Part shown: one piece after another, positions 39,988 to 48,102 of the stretch
How positions within the stretch are numbered: position 1 is the stretch's first letter
How the letters are laid out: each line of letters begins with the position of its first letter
Origin: Clostridiales bacterium
GTDB lineage: Bacteria > Bacillota > Clostridia > Oscillospirales > Oscillospiraceae
NCBI GenBank assembly: GCA_004558025.1
Contig: SFEG01000005.1
Span: 78,011-142,010 of the forward strand
Direction: 5' to 3'
DNA length: 64,000 nt
Notes under the pieces: model-generated
What the model was told of the DNA's origin: nothing
Database searches by the model: none
The model's input: only the letters and a program-made list of their open reading frames with translations
Position numbers and translations under genes: made by a program

Positions 39988-40935
39988 TCAGGCGGCGCGT
40001 CCCATGCGGAAAGCGGCGTCGCCCTCAAGGTTCCGGGTGAGGATGAGCCTTGCGGTCTCAAATTCCTCTCCGATGAAGCCGAGGCGGAGGAGCCAGGTTC
40101 TCATCGCGTATTTGGGGTTCTCTTCCTGAGGCTGAATGGGGCTTGCACTCTTGACCTGCTTGGCGAGCTGGCTCAGAGCGAGGCAAAGCTGAATGTAGCT
40201 TTTCAGCTCTCCGGCGTGGAGTCCGCCCTTGCGCTCCGCCGTGGGGTTGGCGAATTGGAAGCATCTAAACTCAATCGTGCCGTGGGTGAAGCAAGCGTGG
40301 TAGTTGAGCATATGGTAGCGGCTGCCGTTGTAGTGGTCGTTTCTGCCGTAGCTTTCGCCCTGGCTTTCGTACCAGATGTCGGAGAGCTTGCTCATGGTGG
40401 TCGGCTTTTTCGCGTTGAGCTGGCGGAGGAACTCAGGGTCGACCGTGTTGCAGTAGCGGGCGATGCGGCTGCGGTCGATGCGGAGAGCGGAAATCAGGAG
40501 GTTCTCTCTTGCCGCCATGATGTTGGCAAGGTTGCGGAGGGTTTTCGCGTTGTGGTCGCCCAGCCCGATGTGAATGTGAACTCCGCACATATGAGCGGGG
40601 TCGCTCTTGGCTCCGTTGTGGCGGAGCTGGCGAATGATTTCGCAGAGGTCCTCAAGGTCGTCGTAGGTGAGAATCGGAGTTCCCATCTCGGTGCGCTCCT
40701 CGTCGCTGTCGGCGCGAATGCTTGAGTCTCTGGTAATCTTCCAGATTCTGCCCTTGCTGTCCTTGCAAGACCAGGCGCGGTAGCCGCCGCCGATGTAGCG
40801 GACGCTGCTCTCGGTGTGGTAGAAAGCGGCGATGGTCTTTGCCGCCTTCTCGCGGGTGATGTTGTACATTTCGACCTCTACGCCGATGGTCTGCTTTTTC
40901 ATTTCCTCAATCTGAGTTCTGGTCTTGTCGTTCAT
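39988..40935 (-). CDS. amidoligase family protein (COOH-NH2 ligase)
   Basis: A 315-residue enzyme of the glutamine-synthetase/GCS-like amidoligase clan. Key marks: 'KQTIGVEVEMYNITREKAA' (metal-binding Glu-x-Glu), 'DSSIRADSDEERTEMGTPIL', 'HMCGVHIHIGLGDHNAKTLR' and 'GTIEFRCFQFANP'. It should form an amide bond from a carboxylate and an amine with ATP. The last 47 residues ('NPKYAMRTWLLRLGFIGEEF', 'LTRNLEGDAAFRMGRAA') form a separate tail domain also present in the protein at 41264. Known family context (amidoligase with GGCT) supports peptide or cell-wall modification; the target is not known. Confidence 0.85.
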   Translation of the reverse strand: MNDKTRTQIEEMKKQTIGVEVEMYNITREKAAKTIAAFYHTESSVRYIGGGYRAWSCKDSKGRIWKITRDSSIRADSDEERTEMGTPILTYDDLEDLCEIIRQLRHNGAKSDPAHMCGVHIHIGLGDHNAKTLRNLANIMAARENLLISALRIDRSRIARYCNTVDPEFLRQLNAKKPTTMSKLSDIWYESQGESYGRNDHYNGSRYHMLNYHACFTHGTIEFRCFQFANPTAERKGGLHAGELKSYIQLCLALSQLAKQVKSASPIQPQEENPKYAMRTWLLRLGFIGEEFETARLILTRNLEGDAAFRMGRAA

Positions 40936-40977
40936 GGTGAGCCTCCGTAAAAAGTAAGTGTTTTCCTTTCGGTGTAC

Positions 40978-41027
40978 ACATACTCTCGTACAATCGGAGA
41001 AATATCCAGTTAATTATGCGCCATAAA
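40978..41027 (-). promoter_or_regulatory. repeated promoter-like element, copy E2
   Basis: Minus orientation: TTTA (41024-41027), 17 bases, GATATT within ACTGGATATT (41001-41006), 12 bases, CGAGAGTATGT (40978-40988). This copy precedes the amidoligase gene by ~45-90 bases and has the best match to E3. Confidence 0.65.
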
Positions 41028-41058
41028 CTACACAAACATTTCAGCCGGGAATTGTGTA

Positions 41059-41286
41059 TTATTCGGGTATTTTACGGCATCTGTCAATGCCGTAAATGAC
41101 GTGCAGACCTGAGCCGTTGTCCCAGCGCACCATGATTGAGCCGATGTCATCGACCCCGGTGACCGTTCCCTTTGTCCCCGGAGGAGGGGCATAGGCATCG
41201 TCCATCTCCAAAAGCTCGACCCGGCATCCGACCGGGTAGTTTTCTCTGAGCGCCCGGAGCAGCTCAGGCTTGATATTCAGCGACAT
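41059..41286 (-). CDS. DUF4314 family protein
   Basis: A 75-residue protein with 'YPVGCRVELLEMDDAYAPPPGTKGTVTGVDDIGSIMVRWDNGSGLHVIYGIDRCRKI'. The 'G..V.L..M.D.YA.P.GT.G.V..VDD.G.I.V.WD.G..L...Y..D' string is typical of DUF4314, an SH3-like barrel common in Firmicutes mobile elements. GAGG precedes its ATG, and its start lies inside the end of the gene at 41264 (23-base overlap). Function unknown; a small nucleic-acid or protein adaptor is possible. Confidence 0.9.
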   Translation of the reverse strand: MSLNIKPELLRALRENYPVGCRVELLEMDDAYAPPPGTKGTVTGVDDIGSIMVRWDNGSGLHVIYGIDRCRKIPE

Positions 41287-42001
41287 TCTCGCTTACCTCC
41301 TCGACCGTGGTTTCCGCCTCCGTGTTCTCAGACGCTGCCTGAGCTTCGGCTTTCGCTCCGCTCTTGAAAGCGGAAGAGCCGCTCAGGTTGCGGAGGAGGA
41401 TTTTTCTTACGCCCTTGTACTCGTCACCGATAAAGCCGAGGCGGAGAAGGAAGCACCTGAATGCGTACTTCTCATTGTCGACCTCTTTCTCTTTCGCGGT
41501 GACACGCTTCTGGTTTCGTGCCATGTCGCAGAGAGCGGTGAAGAGCCGGGAGAAAGCGTCGATTTCGTCGGGGTCGGCAACGGAGGGGCAGATGTTCAGG
41601 GAAACGACCTGTTCCTCCTCATCCTTGAGGATGAAAACGGAGTCGGCGCCGAGCGCCTTTTTGATGAGAGTGCCCTTTGCTTTCATGATGCCCTGAAGGT
41701 TCTCGAACTGAGCTTCGGTGAAAAGCTCCGCCGGAACTCCGATGGCGGTGCAAGTCGCGTCGTCAAAGCCGGGGCATTCATAGCCGAGAGCCTCAAGGCG
41801 CTCCATCATCAGGTCAAGGTCGATGCCGCCCAGAGCGTTCTCGTCAAAGCTGACCGTGCCGTTCTTGTCGATGGTGAAGGGTCCGACCTCAAAGTTGAAA
41901 GAGGGAGCGCCCTTGTACTGAGCGTTAAGCTCGGTAATCTCGCTGATAGCGTGTACCAGGTTCTTGCGGTCTGCGCCGCTGCAGTTGTATTCCAGTGTCA
42001 T
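41264..42001 (-). CDS. accessory protein sharing the amidoligase C-terminal domain ('virulence-related'-type)
   Basis: A 245-residue protein. The start 'MTLEYNCSGADRKNLVHAIS' and 'GAPSFNFEVGPFTIDKNGTV' match a family often labelled virulence-related in Clostridia conjugative elements, of unknown function. 'KGTLIKKALGADSVFILKDEEEQVVSLN' is its second conserved part. Residues ~176-215 ('NEKYAFRCFLLRLGFIGDEY', 'RKILLRNLSGSSAFKSG') are clearly homologous to the end of the amidoligase at 39988. An acidic tail follows. AAGGAGG lies before the chosen ATG. A partner or substrate of the amidoligase is an inference. Confidence 0.75.
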   Translation of the reverse strand: MTLEYNCSGADRKNLVHAISEITELNAQYKGAPSFNFEVGPFTIDKNGTVSFDENALGGIDLDLMMERLEALGYECPGFDDATCTAIGVPAELFTEAQFENLQGIMKAKGTLIKKALGADSVFILKDEEEQVVSLNICPSVADPDEIDAFSRLFTALCDMARNQKRVTAKEKEVDNEKYAFRCFLLRLGFIGDEYKGVRKILLRNLSGSSAFKSGAKAEAQAASENTEAETTVEEVSENVAEYQA

Positions 42002-42029
42002 AGCTGAAACCTCCTTGAATTTGGTATGG

Positions 42030-42079
42030 ACATACTCTCGCAAATCCACAGAAATATCCAGTTATTTCTCAGCTATAAA
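42030..42079 (-). promoter_or_regulatory. repeated promoter-like element, copy E3
   Basis: Minus orientation: TTTA (42076-42079), 17 bases, GATATT within ACTGGATATT (42053-42058), 12 bases, CGAGAGTATGT (42030-42040). The same boxes with identical spacings occur in E2; E1 conserves the first two. It precedes the gene starting at 42001. Confidence 0.65.
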
Positions 42080-42088
42080 CTGAACAAA

Positions 42089-44113
42089 TTATGTGCCTTC
42101 CGACTGTGCATACCAGACGATACCGGACAAAACGAAAATGACGCACGGGAGCGCCACTCCGTTGCCCCACATCTTATACTCCGCTGAGTCGGAGTTCGGA
42201 GCTTTGAGCCATTTGATTATCTGCTTGAGACTCTTCGGCTTTGCGGAGCTGCCGGTGATGCGCCTGTGGGTCTCAAAGACGCCGTACCAGTACCGCACCT
42301 CATCGGTCGTTGGTTCGGGGGTTTCAAGCTCCGAACACCACCAATCGGGGAAACCCTGGAGACGGGCGCATTCTGTCGGCGTGAGCCGCCTGACGGTATA
42401 GCCCTGCATCGCAGCTCCCGGTCCTTTGGCGATGAGAGTCGGCTGAACCTCCTCTGTAATCGCCGGTTTGTACTGAGCGTTCTTTCCCTGATTGAAAGCG
42501 TCGCGACCGATGCCGTATGCCACGCTGTGATGCTCGGTGGCGTTCAGCGTGTACATCTGCTCCGTCTCACGGTATCCGTCTCCTCTGTGGGAGGGGCGTG
42601 AGCCGTTACCCTCCAGAGCGACAATAGCGATGCCGCCCTGATTACAGCCGGGGTTTCCGCCGTTGGCGTCCAGCGTCCTGGAGGTCTCAGCTTCGTAGAT
42701 TCCGCTGTGGGGATTGTCCGAAAGCATGGCGTTTGACTTGTCGGAGCAGATGCCGAAAGGCTGAATGACATACAATCCGTTCTGCGCCTCCTGAGTTCCG
42801 AGCTTCGCGTAGCCGCTGGCGAGCAAAGCTCCGGTCTTGTCCTGAACCGCCTGTAGGACGCAGTTGAAATTTTCCTTGTCAGGCATTCGCTGACTGCCTC
42901 CGGCATTGGAGCGGGTGAGCGTCGGGGAAACCTGGTCTCCCGTCCAGGAGCAGGCCGGTACGAACACAGCCTGATCGTTGTTACAGGCGAGAGTGGCTGA
43001 CTTGTCGGTCTGCATGAGAGCGCCTTTTCCGCCACCCTCACAGCCGCATCTCACCTTGAGGGTGACCGGCTTGCCCTCGTTCACCACAAAGGGCTGATTG
43101 TTTCCGCCCATTCCGTAGGTGGCGCACACGGTCGGAGCGATATCCACGGGACCGTCAAAGTCGGTGCCCTGACCGTGGTTGCGGAAAACGGCAGCCGGAA
43201 CGACCCCGGCTCTCAGCGTCGGGGAGCGCTCCTCCTCAAAGCCGATGCCTCTTGTTCTTGCCGATTCTTCGGTGCAGAACCCGGCAGCCTCCGTAACACA
43301 GGGCGGGAATTTGTAGTGGCAAGCTTTCAGAGTATGGGACTTGTCGGCAAGCTCATACGACTCCGCCTGTCCGCCGACGCTGTCTATCAGGCCGACGCTT
43401 TCGCCTGTCGCTCCAGCGCAAGCTTGAGGACAGCGGGCAATTCTTTCCCACGCACGGAAGCTCTGTGGAGAATACCCTGACAAGCCTTCGGACTTAAATA
43501 GTATTTCTCCGGCACTCCGACCTCCAAAATCTGCGACAAGGTAGATTCGGCGGCGGCGCTGGGCGACTCCCCAGTATTGAGCATCGAGAGTTCTGTACGC
43601 AAGGCTCCATCCGTCTCCCATGTAGCAGTCGGCGTAGGACCAGCGGTTTTTCTCAGGCATAGGCACCTCAATCCCCGGTTCGACGACTCCGATGACTGCC
43701 TCAAGGACTGCTTTGAAGTCTCTGCCGGAATTTGAGGAGAAAGCGCCGGGGACGTTTTCCCAGCATATCCAACGGGGGTATTTGCCATCTGTGGCACACC
43801 TCATTTCCTTGATGATGCGGACAGCCTCATAAAAAAGGCTCGACCTTTCGCCGTCAAGCCCGTCGCGTTTTCCCGCAACGGACATATCCTGACAAGGTGA
43901 GCCAAAAGTGATAATATCGACCGGCTCCACCTTCGCGCCGTCCATAGCGGAGATGTCGCCGTAGTGCTTCATGAAAGGCATTCTCTTCGAGGTGACCCTG
44001 ATGGGAAACGGCTCGATTTCCGATGCCCATACAGGGGTAATCCCGGAAATCAAGCCGCCCAGAGGAAAGCCACCCGAACCGTCGAAAAGACTGCCGAGTG
44101 TTAAATTATTCAT
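42089..44113 (-). CDS. DNA (cytosine-5) methyltransferase with a long variable region
   Basis: A 674-residue C5 methyltransferase. Motif I is 'LGSLFDGSGGFPLGG', motif IV is 'ITFGSPCQDMSVAG' with the catalytic Cys, motif VI is 'CWENVPGAF', motif VIII 'GVAQRRRRIYLVADFGG', motif IX 'RRLTPTECARLQGFPDWW' and motif X 'WGNGVALPCVIFVLSGI'. About 330 residues between VIII and IX form the target-recognition region, rich in Gly and Ser and unusually long. It would protect phage DNA from host restriction or mark it. It overlaps the ParB-methylase gene by eight bases. Confidence 0.93.
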   Translation of the reverse strand: MNNLTLGSLFDGSGGFPLGGLISGITPVWASEIEPFPIRVTSKRMPFMKHYGDISAMDGAKVEPVDIITFGSPCQDMSVAGKRDGLDGERSSLFYEAVRIIKEMRCATDGKYPRWICWENVPGAFSSNSGRDFKAVLEAVIGVVEPGIEVPMPEKNRWSYADCYMGDGWSLAYRTLDAQYWGVAQRRRRIYLVADFGGRSAGEILFKSEGLSGYSPQSFRAWERIARCPQACAGATGESVGLIDSVGGQAESYELADKSHTLKACHYKFPPCVTEAAGFCTEESARTRGIGFEEERSPTLRAGVVPAAVFRNHGQGTDFDGPVDIAPTVCATYGMGGNNQPFVVNEGKPVTLKVRCGCEGGGKGALMQTDKSATLACNNDQAVFVPACSWTGDQVSPTLTRSNAGGSQRMPDKENFNCVLQAVQDKTGALLASGYAKLGTQEAQNGLYVIQPFGICSDKSNAMLSDNPHSGIYEAETSRTLDANGGNPGCNQGGIAIVALEGNGSRPSHRGDGYRETEQMYTLNATEHHSVAYGIGRDAFNQGKNAQYKPAITEEVQPTLIAKGPGAAMQGYTVRRLTPTECARLQGFPDWWCSELETPEPTTDEVRYWYGVFETHRRITGSSAKPKSLKQIIKWLKAPNSDSAEYKMWGNGVALPCVIFVLSGIVWYAQSEGT

Positions 44114-45335
44114 TGGCGACCTCCTCGTAGGAGTAGGTCAGCCCGTCACGCTGTACGCTGACTTTTTCGGAAGAGCTGACTTCCTCGATGTAGCGCTTTA
44201 CGATTACATCGGCGTACTTTTCGTCAAGCTCAATGGTGCAGCAATCACGGTCGGTCTGCTCACAGGCGATGAGCGTTGAGCCTGAGCCTCCAAACGGGTC
44301 AAGCACGAGAGTGTTGCTCATGGAGGAATTCATAATCGGGTACGCCAGGAGCGGGATGGGTTTCATCGTGGGATGGTCGGTGTTCTTTTTCGGCTTATCG
44401 AATTCCCACACCGTGGTCTGCTTTCTGTCGGCGTACCACTTGTGCTTACCGCTCGCTTTCCAGCCGTAGATGCACGGCTCGTGGATGTACTGATACGGAG
44501 ACTGCCCCAGAATAAGGGACTGCTTTTTCCAGATGAGAATCTGGGAAACATAGAACCCGGCATCGGTGTAGGCTCTGAGGAACTCAAGCTCCGCTTTGTC
44601 GGAGTGGAAAATATACACACTCGCGTCATCGGCGGAGAAAGCGGCGATGTTTCTAAAGGCAGACAGGAGGAACTCATAAAACGCTTCTTTCTTCATGTGG
44701 TCGTTTTTTATAGTTCCCGCTGTCCCTTTATAATCCACATTGTACGGAGGGTCGGTGATGACGAGGTTTGCTTTTCTCCCGTTCATCAGAAGGTCAAAAG
44801 TCTCCGCCTTTGTGGAGTCACCGACCACCAGCCTGTGACGGCCGAGTGTCCACACATCTCCCTGCTTGCAAAACACGGGTTTCGCAAGCTCCTCCTCCAC
44901 ATCGAAATCATCGTTGTGGACTTCATCTTGCAGAGTATCCTTGAAAAGGTCGTCGATTTCCTCCGGGTCAAAGCCCGTGAGGGAAACATCAAAGTCTGTC
45001 CCCTGAAGGTCGGCAATGAGCAGAGACAGCTTGTCCTTGTCCCATTCGCCGGAGATTTTGTTCAGGGCAATATTGAGCGCCTTTTCCTTTTCTTCGGAAA
45101 GCTCCACGACCACGCACTCGACCTCGTCGATGCCCATATCAATGAGTACCTTGAGGCGCTGGTGACCGCCGACCACTCTGCCGGTCGCTTTGTTCCAAAT
45201 GATGGGTTCTACATATCCGAACTGCTCAAGCGAGCGTTTCAGCTTTTCATATTCGGCGTCTCCCGGCTTGAGGTCTTTTCGGGGGTTGTAGTCAGCCGGG
45301 AGCAGCTCTGTCGTGCGCTTCCTTTCAATCTGCAT
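44106..45335 (-). CDS. ParB-domain DNA N4/N6-methyltransferase
   Basis: A 409-residue fusion. Residues ~1-90 are a ParB/sulfiredoxin-like domain ('LLPADYNPRKDL', 'FGYVEPIIWNKATGRVVGGHQRLKVL'). The rest is a beta-class methylase: 'NLVITDPPYNVDYKG' holds the DPPY catalytic motif, and 'NTLVLDPFGGSGSTLIACEQTDRDCCTIELDEKYADVIVKR' the SAM-binding FxGxG. This is the usual architecture of phage DNA-modification methylases and modifies adenine or cytosine N. It lies between two other SAM-linked genes, the C5 methylase and SAM synthetase, with overlaps of 8 and 11 bases. Confidence 0.93.
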   Translation of the reverse strand: MQIERKRTTELLPADYNPRKDLKPGDAEYEKLKRSLEQFGYVEPIIWNKATGRVVGGHQRLKVLIDMGIDEVECVVVELSEEKEKALNIALNKISGEWDKDKLSLLIADLQGTDFDVSLTGFDPEEIDDLFKDTLQDEVHNDDFDVEEELAKPVFCKQGDVWTLGRHRLVVGDSTKAETFDLLMNGRKANLVITDPPYNVDYKGTAGTIKNDHMKKEAFYEFLLSAFRNIAAFSADDASVYIFHSDKAELEFLRAYTDAGFYVSQILIWKKQSLILGQSPYQYIHEPCIYGWKASGKHKWYADRKQTTVWEFDKPKKNTDHPTMKPIPLLAYPIMNSSMSNTLVLDPFGGSGSTLIACEQTDRDCCTIELDEKYADVIVKRYIEEVSSSEKVSVQRDGLTYSYEEVANE

Positions 45336-46488
45336 AACGCTCTACAGCCTCCCTCAGTTTTCTGATTTTGTCCAGCCACTCCCAACGGGCGTGTACGCCG
45401 GAGAAATGACCGTAGGCGGAGGTCTCAGCGTAGATGGCATCTCTGAGACACAGCTCCTCGATGATGGCGGCGGGGCGGAGGTTGAAAACCTCAAGCACGG
45501 CAGCTCTCAGAACCTCATCGGGGACCTTGCCCGTGCCGAAAGTATCGACTTCAACGGCAACGGGGTCGGCTTTGCCGATGGCGTAAGAGATGGAGACCTG
45601 GCATCTGTCTGCCAGACCCGCCCACACGATATTCTTCGCCACGGCTCTTGCCATATAAGCGCCGGAGCGGTCGACCTTCGTGGGGTCTTTGCCCGAGAAA
45701 GCTCCGCCGCCGTGCGCCGCGAGACCGCCGTAGGTGTCGACCATGATTTTTCTGCCGGTCAGCCCAGTGTCGGCGGAGGGACCGCCGTTCACAAATCTGC
45801 CGGAGGGGTTAACAAGGATTTCGGTGTCCTCGTCAAAGGGGAAGTCCTTGAATGCTGGCCACAGGATTTCGGAAACGATTTCACTCCTGAGAACCTCCGG
45901 GTCTTTCGCCTCATCGTGCTGCACGGAAACGATGATGGTCTTTACACGCTTTGCCTTGCCGTTTTCATACTCCACGGTGACCTGAGACTTGCCGTCGGGA
46001 CCGATGCCTTTGATGACTCCGTCCTTCCGGGCTTTGTCCAGCCTCTGGCAGATGCGGTGTGCATACACCAGAGGGAGCGGGAGCTTTTCGCTTGTTTCGT
46101 TGGTAGCGTAGCCGTAGACCGTTCCCTGATCCCCGGCACCGAGCATGGAGTACCACGAGGTATCGCCCTCACGGGACTCAAGCGCACGGTCGACTCCGCC
46201 CGCGATGTCGGCGCTCTGCTGATGCAGATACACATGGATGAGGAACTTACGGGGGTTGTACCCTGCCTCCTCAAGTGCGCGGCGGACGACCCAGCGGATG
46301 TCTACGATCTTTTCACAGGTGATTTCACCGGCTACGATGATTCGCCCTTTTGTCGCCATAACCTCACAGGCGACACGGGCAGCTCTGTCCTTGCGGAGGC
46401 AAGCGTCGAGGATGCTGTCGGCAATGAAGTCGCACAGCTTATCCGGATGACCCTTGCATACGCTCTCTGCGGTCAAAAACTTGTTCAT
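45325..46488 (-). CDS. metK: S-adenosylmethionine synthetase
   Basis: A 387-residue, full-length MetK that makes SAM from ATP and methionine. Signatures: 'MNKFLTAESVCKGHPDKLCD' with 'GHPDK' (13-17), the family mark 'GAGDQGTVYGYATNE' (117-131), 'GGLAAHGGGAFSGKDPTKVDRSGAY', and 'VSISYAIGKADPVAVEV'. It overlaps the ParB-methylase by 11 bases and precedes TerS-side genes, so it belongs to the phage accessory transcript and would supply the two methylases. The start at 46488 has GGAGG eight bases upstream; the longer frame to 46737 is ruled out by overlap with TerS. A host copy is expected elsewhere. Confidence 0.95.
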   Translation of the reverse strand: MNKFLTAESVCKGHPDKLCDFIADSILDACLRKDRAARVACEVMATKGRIIVAGEITCEKIVDIRWVVRRALEEAGYNPRKFLIHVYLHQQSADIAGGVDRALESREGDTSWYSMLGAGDQGTVYGYATNETSEKLPLPLVYAHRICQRLDKARKDGVIKGIGPDGKSQVTVEYENGKAKRVKTIIVSVQHDEAKDPEVLRSEIVSEILWPAFKDFPFDEDTEILVNPSGRFVNGGPSADTGLTGRKIMVDTYGGLAAHGGGAFSGKDPTKVDRSGAYMARAVAKNIVWAGLADRCQVSISYAIGKADPVAVEVDTFGTGKVPDEVLRAAVLEVFNLRPAAIIEELCLRDAIYAETSAYGHFSGVHARWEWLDKIRKLREAVERYAD

Positions 46489-46508
46489 GGTGATTTTCCT
46501 CCGTTTGT

Positions 46509-47048
46509 TTAATTGCCCTTGCGGGCGTTGAGCAGTCGCTCCATGAGCTGATCCTGCGGATTTGAACCTCCGTACTCGACGGAGCAGTTCTCTTTCACAA
46601 TCTGGTGAATTTGGTACCAGACCTGATTGACCTGTTTCATGTACTGCTGACTCATCGCCACATAGGGGGAGGCTATCGCGTTGCCGGTCGTCGGGTGCTT
46701 TGCGAGGAAACCGAACTCGGAAATCGCCTCCTCGCACTGTATCCAGCGGCTCACCGACATTGCGTACTGCTCTATGAGCTGGTTGTTTACTAACATTTCA
46801 CAGCCGCGAGCTTTCAGCCATGTCCATGTATCGCGGTACACTTCTTCGGCACACAGGTCTTTGCCGTTTTTCTGTTCGGCACGGAGGTACTCCTTCACGG
46901 GAGGAACATCCACGCCTGTAATCTCGACCGGCTCAGGCAGAACCATAGCGGTATCCGCTGTGCCGGCGACCACTTTGTCAGCCAGAGCTTTCGGCTTTCG
47001 CCCAGCTCCGACCCTTGCTCCGCCACGGGCGGTGCCGTCTTTCGCCAT
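46509..47048 (-). CDS. phage terminase small subunit (P27 family)
   Basis: A 179-residue protein: N-terminal Gly/Arg patch 'RGGARVGAGRKPKALADKV', 'WLKARGCEMLVNNQLIEQYAMSVSRWIQCEEAISEFGFLAKHPTTGNAIASPYVAMSQQYMKQVNQVWYQIHQIV' and 'PQDQLMERLLNARKG'. The 'AGRKP', 'Y......W..CE......G....HPTTG....SPY......Y' pattern is P27-type TerS. It recognises the packaging site and recruits the large subunit, whose gene lies 8 kb further on. AGGTG before the ATG. Confidence 0.9.
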   Translation of the reverse strand: MAKDGTARGGARVGAGRKPKALADKVVAGTADTAMVLPEPVEITGVDVPPVKEYLRAEQKNGKDLCAEEVYRDTWTWLKARGCEMLVNNQLIEQYAMSVSRWIQCEEAISEFGFLAKHPTTGNAIASPYVAMSQQYMKQVNQVWYQIHQIVKENCSVEYGGSNPQDQLMERLLNARKGN

Positions 47049-47181
47049 ACCTTTTCACCTCCGGGGTTAATAGGGCGTTTGAATTTCAGTTTTTGCGCTC
47101 GTGACCCCGCGCCGTTCCCCCATGAGGCTCAGGTTGGAGATTTTGACCGCCCCTGGGGTCTCCGAAAAGAAACCGGCGGCG

Positions 47182-47556
47182 TCAGTATTTGTAGACCTTA
47201 TCGCTCGGCCAACGGTCGCCCATCTCCGCCGTGATTCTTGAGTGACACGACTTGCAGAGAGCCATGAGGTTCTCCTGTGCGTGAGTGCCTCCTCTTGACA
47301 GCGGCAGCTTGTGATGGACTTCCTCGGTCGGCGTAAGAATGCCCTTTTCAAAGCACTCCTCACAGAACGGGTGGGTCTGCACATACTTGTCCCGGATACG
47401 CTTCCACGCTCTGCCGTACTTGCGCTTGGTGTTTGGGTCACGCTCATAGCGCTCGTACCTCTGACCCTCAAGCTTCGCGTGTTTCTCACAGTATTTCTTA
47501 TCTGTAAGCTCAGGGCAGCCGGGGTAGGCGCACGGATGCTTCGGATAGCTCGGCAT
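47182..47556 (-). CDS. HNH endonuclease
   Basis: A 124-residue nuclease. 'CAYPGCPELTDKKYCEKHAKLEGQRYERYERD' carries a zinc-finger-like Cys set, then 'RKYGRAWKRIRDKYVQTHPFCEECFEKG' and 'EEVHHKLPLSRGGTHAQENLMALCKSCHSRITAEMG' the HNH core (His-His, Asn, His). This small HNH type sits beside terminase in many siphoviruses and takes part in DNA packaging or cos cleavage. It is 133 bases from TerS, with no gene between. Confidence 0.93.
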   Translation of the reverse strand: MPSYPKHPCAYPGCPELTDKKYCEKHAKLEGQRYERYERDPNTKRKYGRAWKRIRDKYVQTHPFCEECFEKGILTPTEEVHHKLPLSRGGTHAQENLMALCKSCHSRITAEMGDRWPSDKVYKY

Positions 47557-47579
47557 CTCTTCACCTCCGTTTCAAACGA

Positions 47580-47629
47580 AAAGGGAACGACCCTCACAAG
47601 AGTTTCCCCTGTGAGAGCCGCTCCCTTTA
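47580..47629 (-). terminator. terminator between the ArpU-like regulator and HNH gene
   Basis: Minus strand: aaagggagcggctctcaca pairs with tgtgagggtcgttcccttt around a short loop, followed by tttcgtttg. It lies ~50 bases after the regulator gene and would separate middle from late transcription; the ArpU-type regulator could act here. Confidence 0.7.
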
Positions 47630-47681
47630 TTCTTTTTCCATTATAGATGATACCACAGGGGCGGCATCAACTTCTATAAAC

Positions 47682-48101
47682 TTAACTCTCCTGTTTGAGC
47701 CTTTCGGAGATTTCTTCGAGCGCCCTGTCGTGAATGCGGTATGCGTACTGGATGCTGTAGTGCATATCCACGGCAATCTGCTCCCAGGAGAAAAAGCAGA
47801 GGTAGCGCTTTTCAAGCACCGTTTGAGCCTCGTGACCGGAGACGGACTTGATGGTTTCCATGATTTCCTTTTTTAAATCGACGAGGGTGTCGATGTCCCT
47901 GTTGATCTCCGCCTGAAGGTCGATGATTTTGTCGATGGTGTCAGCCATTGAGGACTTGCCCTTGTTCGGGTTGTGGGGCATACCCGTTATGACCGCCGTT
48001 GCCTTGAGAGCGAGGTCGTTCAGAGAGGCAAGCTGCTGTATTTTTGAGTTGATACGCATATCAAGGGTTTTCGCCTGAGAAAGGTACTCTTTCGCTGTCA
48101 T
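47682..48101 (-). CDS. phage late-gene regulator (ArpU/DUF1492 sigma-like)
   Basis: A 139-residue protein: a helical N-terminus ('YLSQAKTLDMRINSKIQQLA', 'GKSSMADTIDKIIDLQAEINRDIDTLVDLKKEI') and a C-terminal sigma-region-4-like HTH ('VLEKRYLCFFSWEQIAVDMHYSIQYAYRIHDRALEEI'). The 'L..RY.....W..IA..M.YS......+H..AL..I' pattern is the ArpU/DUF1492 family of late transcription activators. It stands directly before the HNH-terminase unit, the right place to switch on late genes. Confidence 0.88.
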   Translation of the reverse strand: MTAKEYLSQAKTLDMRINSKIQQLASLNDLALKATAVITGMPHNPNKGKSSMADTIDKIIDLQAEINRDIDTLVDLKKEIMETIKSVSGHEAQTVLEKRYLCFFSWEQIAVDMHYSIQYAYRIHDRALEEISERLKQES

Positions 48102-48102
48102 G

